Assembly: GCA_030619215.1 (NCBI GenBank)
Contig: JAUXBV010000268.1
Span: 1 to 5,695 of the forward strand
From: Fibrobacterota bacterium
GTDB lineage: Bacteria > Fibrobacterota > Chitinivibrionia > Chitinivibrionales > JANQEN01
Direction of reading: 5' to 3'
Length of the DNA: 5,695 bases
A program made the translations under genes and the position numbers. Of the stretch, positions 5,593 through 5,695 are shown in pieces; the first letter of the stretch is position 1; the number at the start of each line of letters is the position of its first letter. The notes beneath the pieces were generated by a model that ran no database searches, was not told where the DNA came from, and was given only the letters and a program-made list of their open reading frames with translations.

Positions 5593-5695
5593 CAGATATT
5601 TTTTTAATTTCATCTAGTTTAGATGTTTTTAAACCTTTTGATATAAAAATTATAGAAGACACATTTATCGAAATGTCTCTGGGATATAATGTACA
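5562..5695 (+). CDS. Partial SecB-like chaperone gene (5' end only)
   Basis: A frame opening at GTG 5562 stays open to the window edge (44 full codons), overlaps the antitoxin gene by 31 bases and has its own ribosome binding site. The visible N-terminus reads MGSKKNKFSLTDIFLISSSL and continues through an alternating hydrophobic stretch ending in IEMSLGYNV. The pattern F-x-L-x-x-I-F-x-x-x-S-S-L resembles the first strand of SecB (E. coli: F-x-I-x-x-I-Y-x-x-x-I-S-F), and the later strand resembles the 'PEVKLDLD' strand. Position three in a toxin-antitoxin operon is where SecB-like proteins occur in TAC systems, where they bind the antitoxin tail and protect it. The similarity was judged by eye over a short stretch, and the rest of the gene lies outside the window. 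If it is not SecB-like, it is an unknown third operon member. Confidence 0.55.
   Translation, partial: MGSKKNKFSLTDIFLISSSLDVFKPFDIKIIEDTFIEMSLGYNV

Noticed and set aside
5611..5630. Terminator-like hairpin CATCTA-GTT-TAGATG followed by five T
   Set aside because: Only six mostly A/T pairs, and it lies within the open frame of the third operon gene. Chance is likely in such A+T-rich DNA. An attenuation role for the third gene is possible but unsupported.
1..5695. CRISPR array, tRNA, rRNA, insertion sequence or riboswitch
   Set aside because: No regularly spaced repeats, cloverleaf-like segments, transposase motifs or known aptamer-like conserved blocks were seen on either strand.

Overview
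The window comes from a Gram-negative (diderm) bacterium: it encodes a lipid A synthesis enzyme and a probable envelope lipoprotein. The phylum cannot be fixed from the sequence. The style of the S41 lipoprotein and the gene order would suit a Fibrobacterota/Chitinivibrionia-like or other FCB-group lineage, but that is a weak guess.

Left block (1-4515, all + strand, moderate G+C). Four tightly packed genes probably form one or two transcription units: a PHP-domain phosphoesterase of the TrpH/RNase AM type (TTG start with a clear ribosome binding site), manC (mannose-1-phosphate guanylyltransferase, joined to the PHP gene by an ATGA overlap), lpxB (lipid-A-disaccharide synthase, after a 68-base gap that may hold a weak promoter), and an S41 (C-terminal processing protease) homologue with a PDZ domain and a lipoprotein-like signal peptide whose start overlaps the end of lpxB. 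manC and lpxB supply the cell surface (GDP-mannose for glycans, lipid A for LPS). The S41 homologue has lost both catalytic residues (Ser to Gly and Lys to Leu), so it looks like a pseudoprotease. A perfect 7-bp palindrome typical of dispersed GTCATTCC...GGAATC repeats is embedded in its signal peptide coding region.

Gap (4516-4694). This is A+T-rich with no gene and no convincing terminator for the left block. It holds an imperfect 10-bp dyad overlapping a good sigma70-like promoter just before the next gene.

Right block (4695-5695, very A+T-rich, + strand). This is a toxin-first operon: a HigB/RelE-superfamily toxin with a weak ribosome binding site, a HigA-like XRE antitoxin with a strong GGAGG site and an unusually long C-terminal tail, and a third gene that starts at a GTG inside the antitoxin's 3' end and runs off the window. 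The 44 visible residues of the third gene resemble the N-terminus of SecB. Toxin, long-tailed antitoxin and SecB-like protein together match the layout of toxin-antitoxin-chaperone (TAC) systems, in which the antitoxin tail needs the chaperone to avoid degradation. The base-composition break suggests this block was acquired horizontally. The TAC reading is the most interesting result; its weak point is that the chaperone gene is only partly visible.
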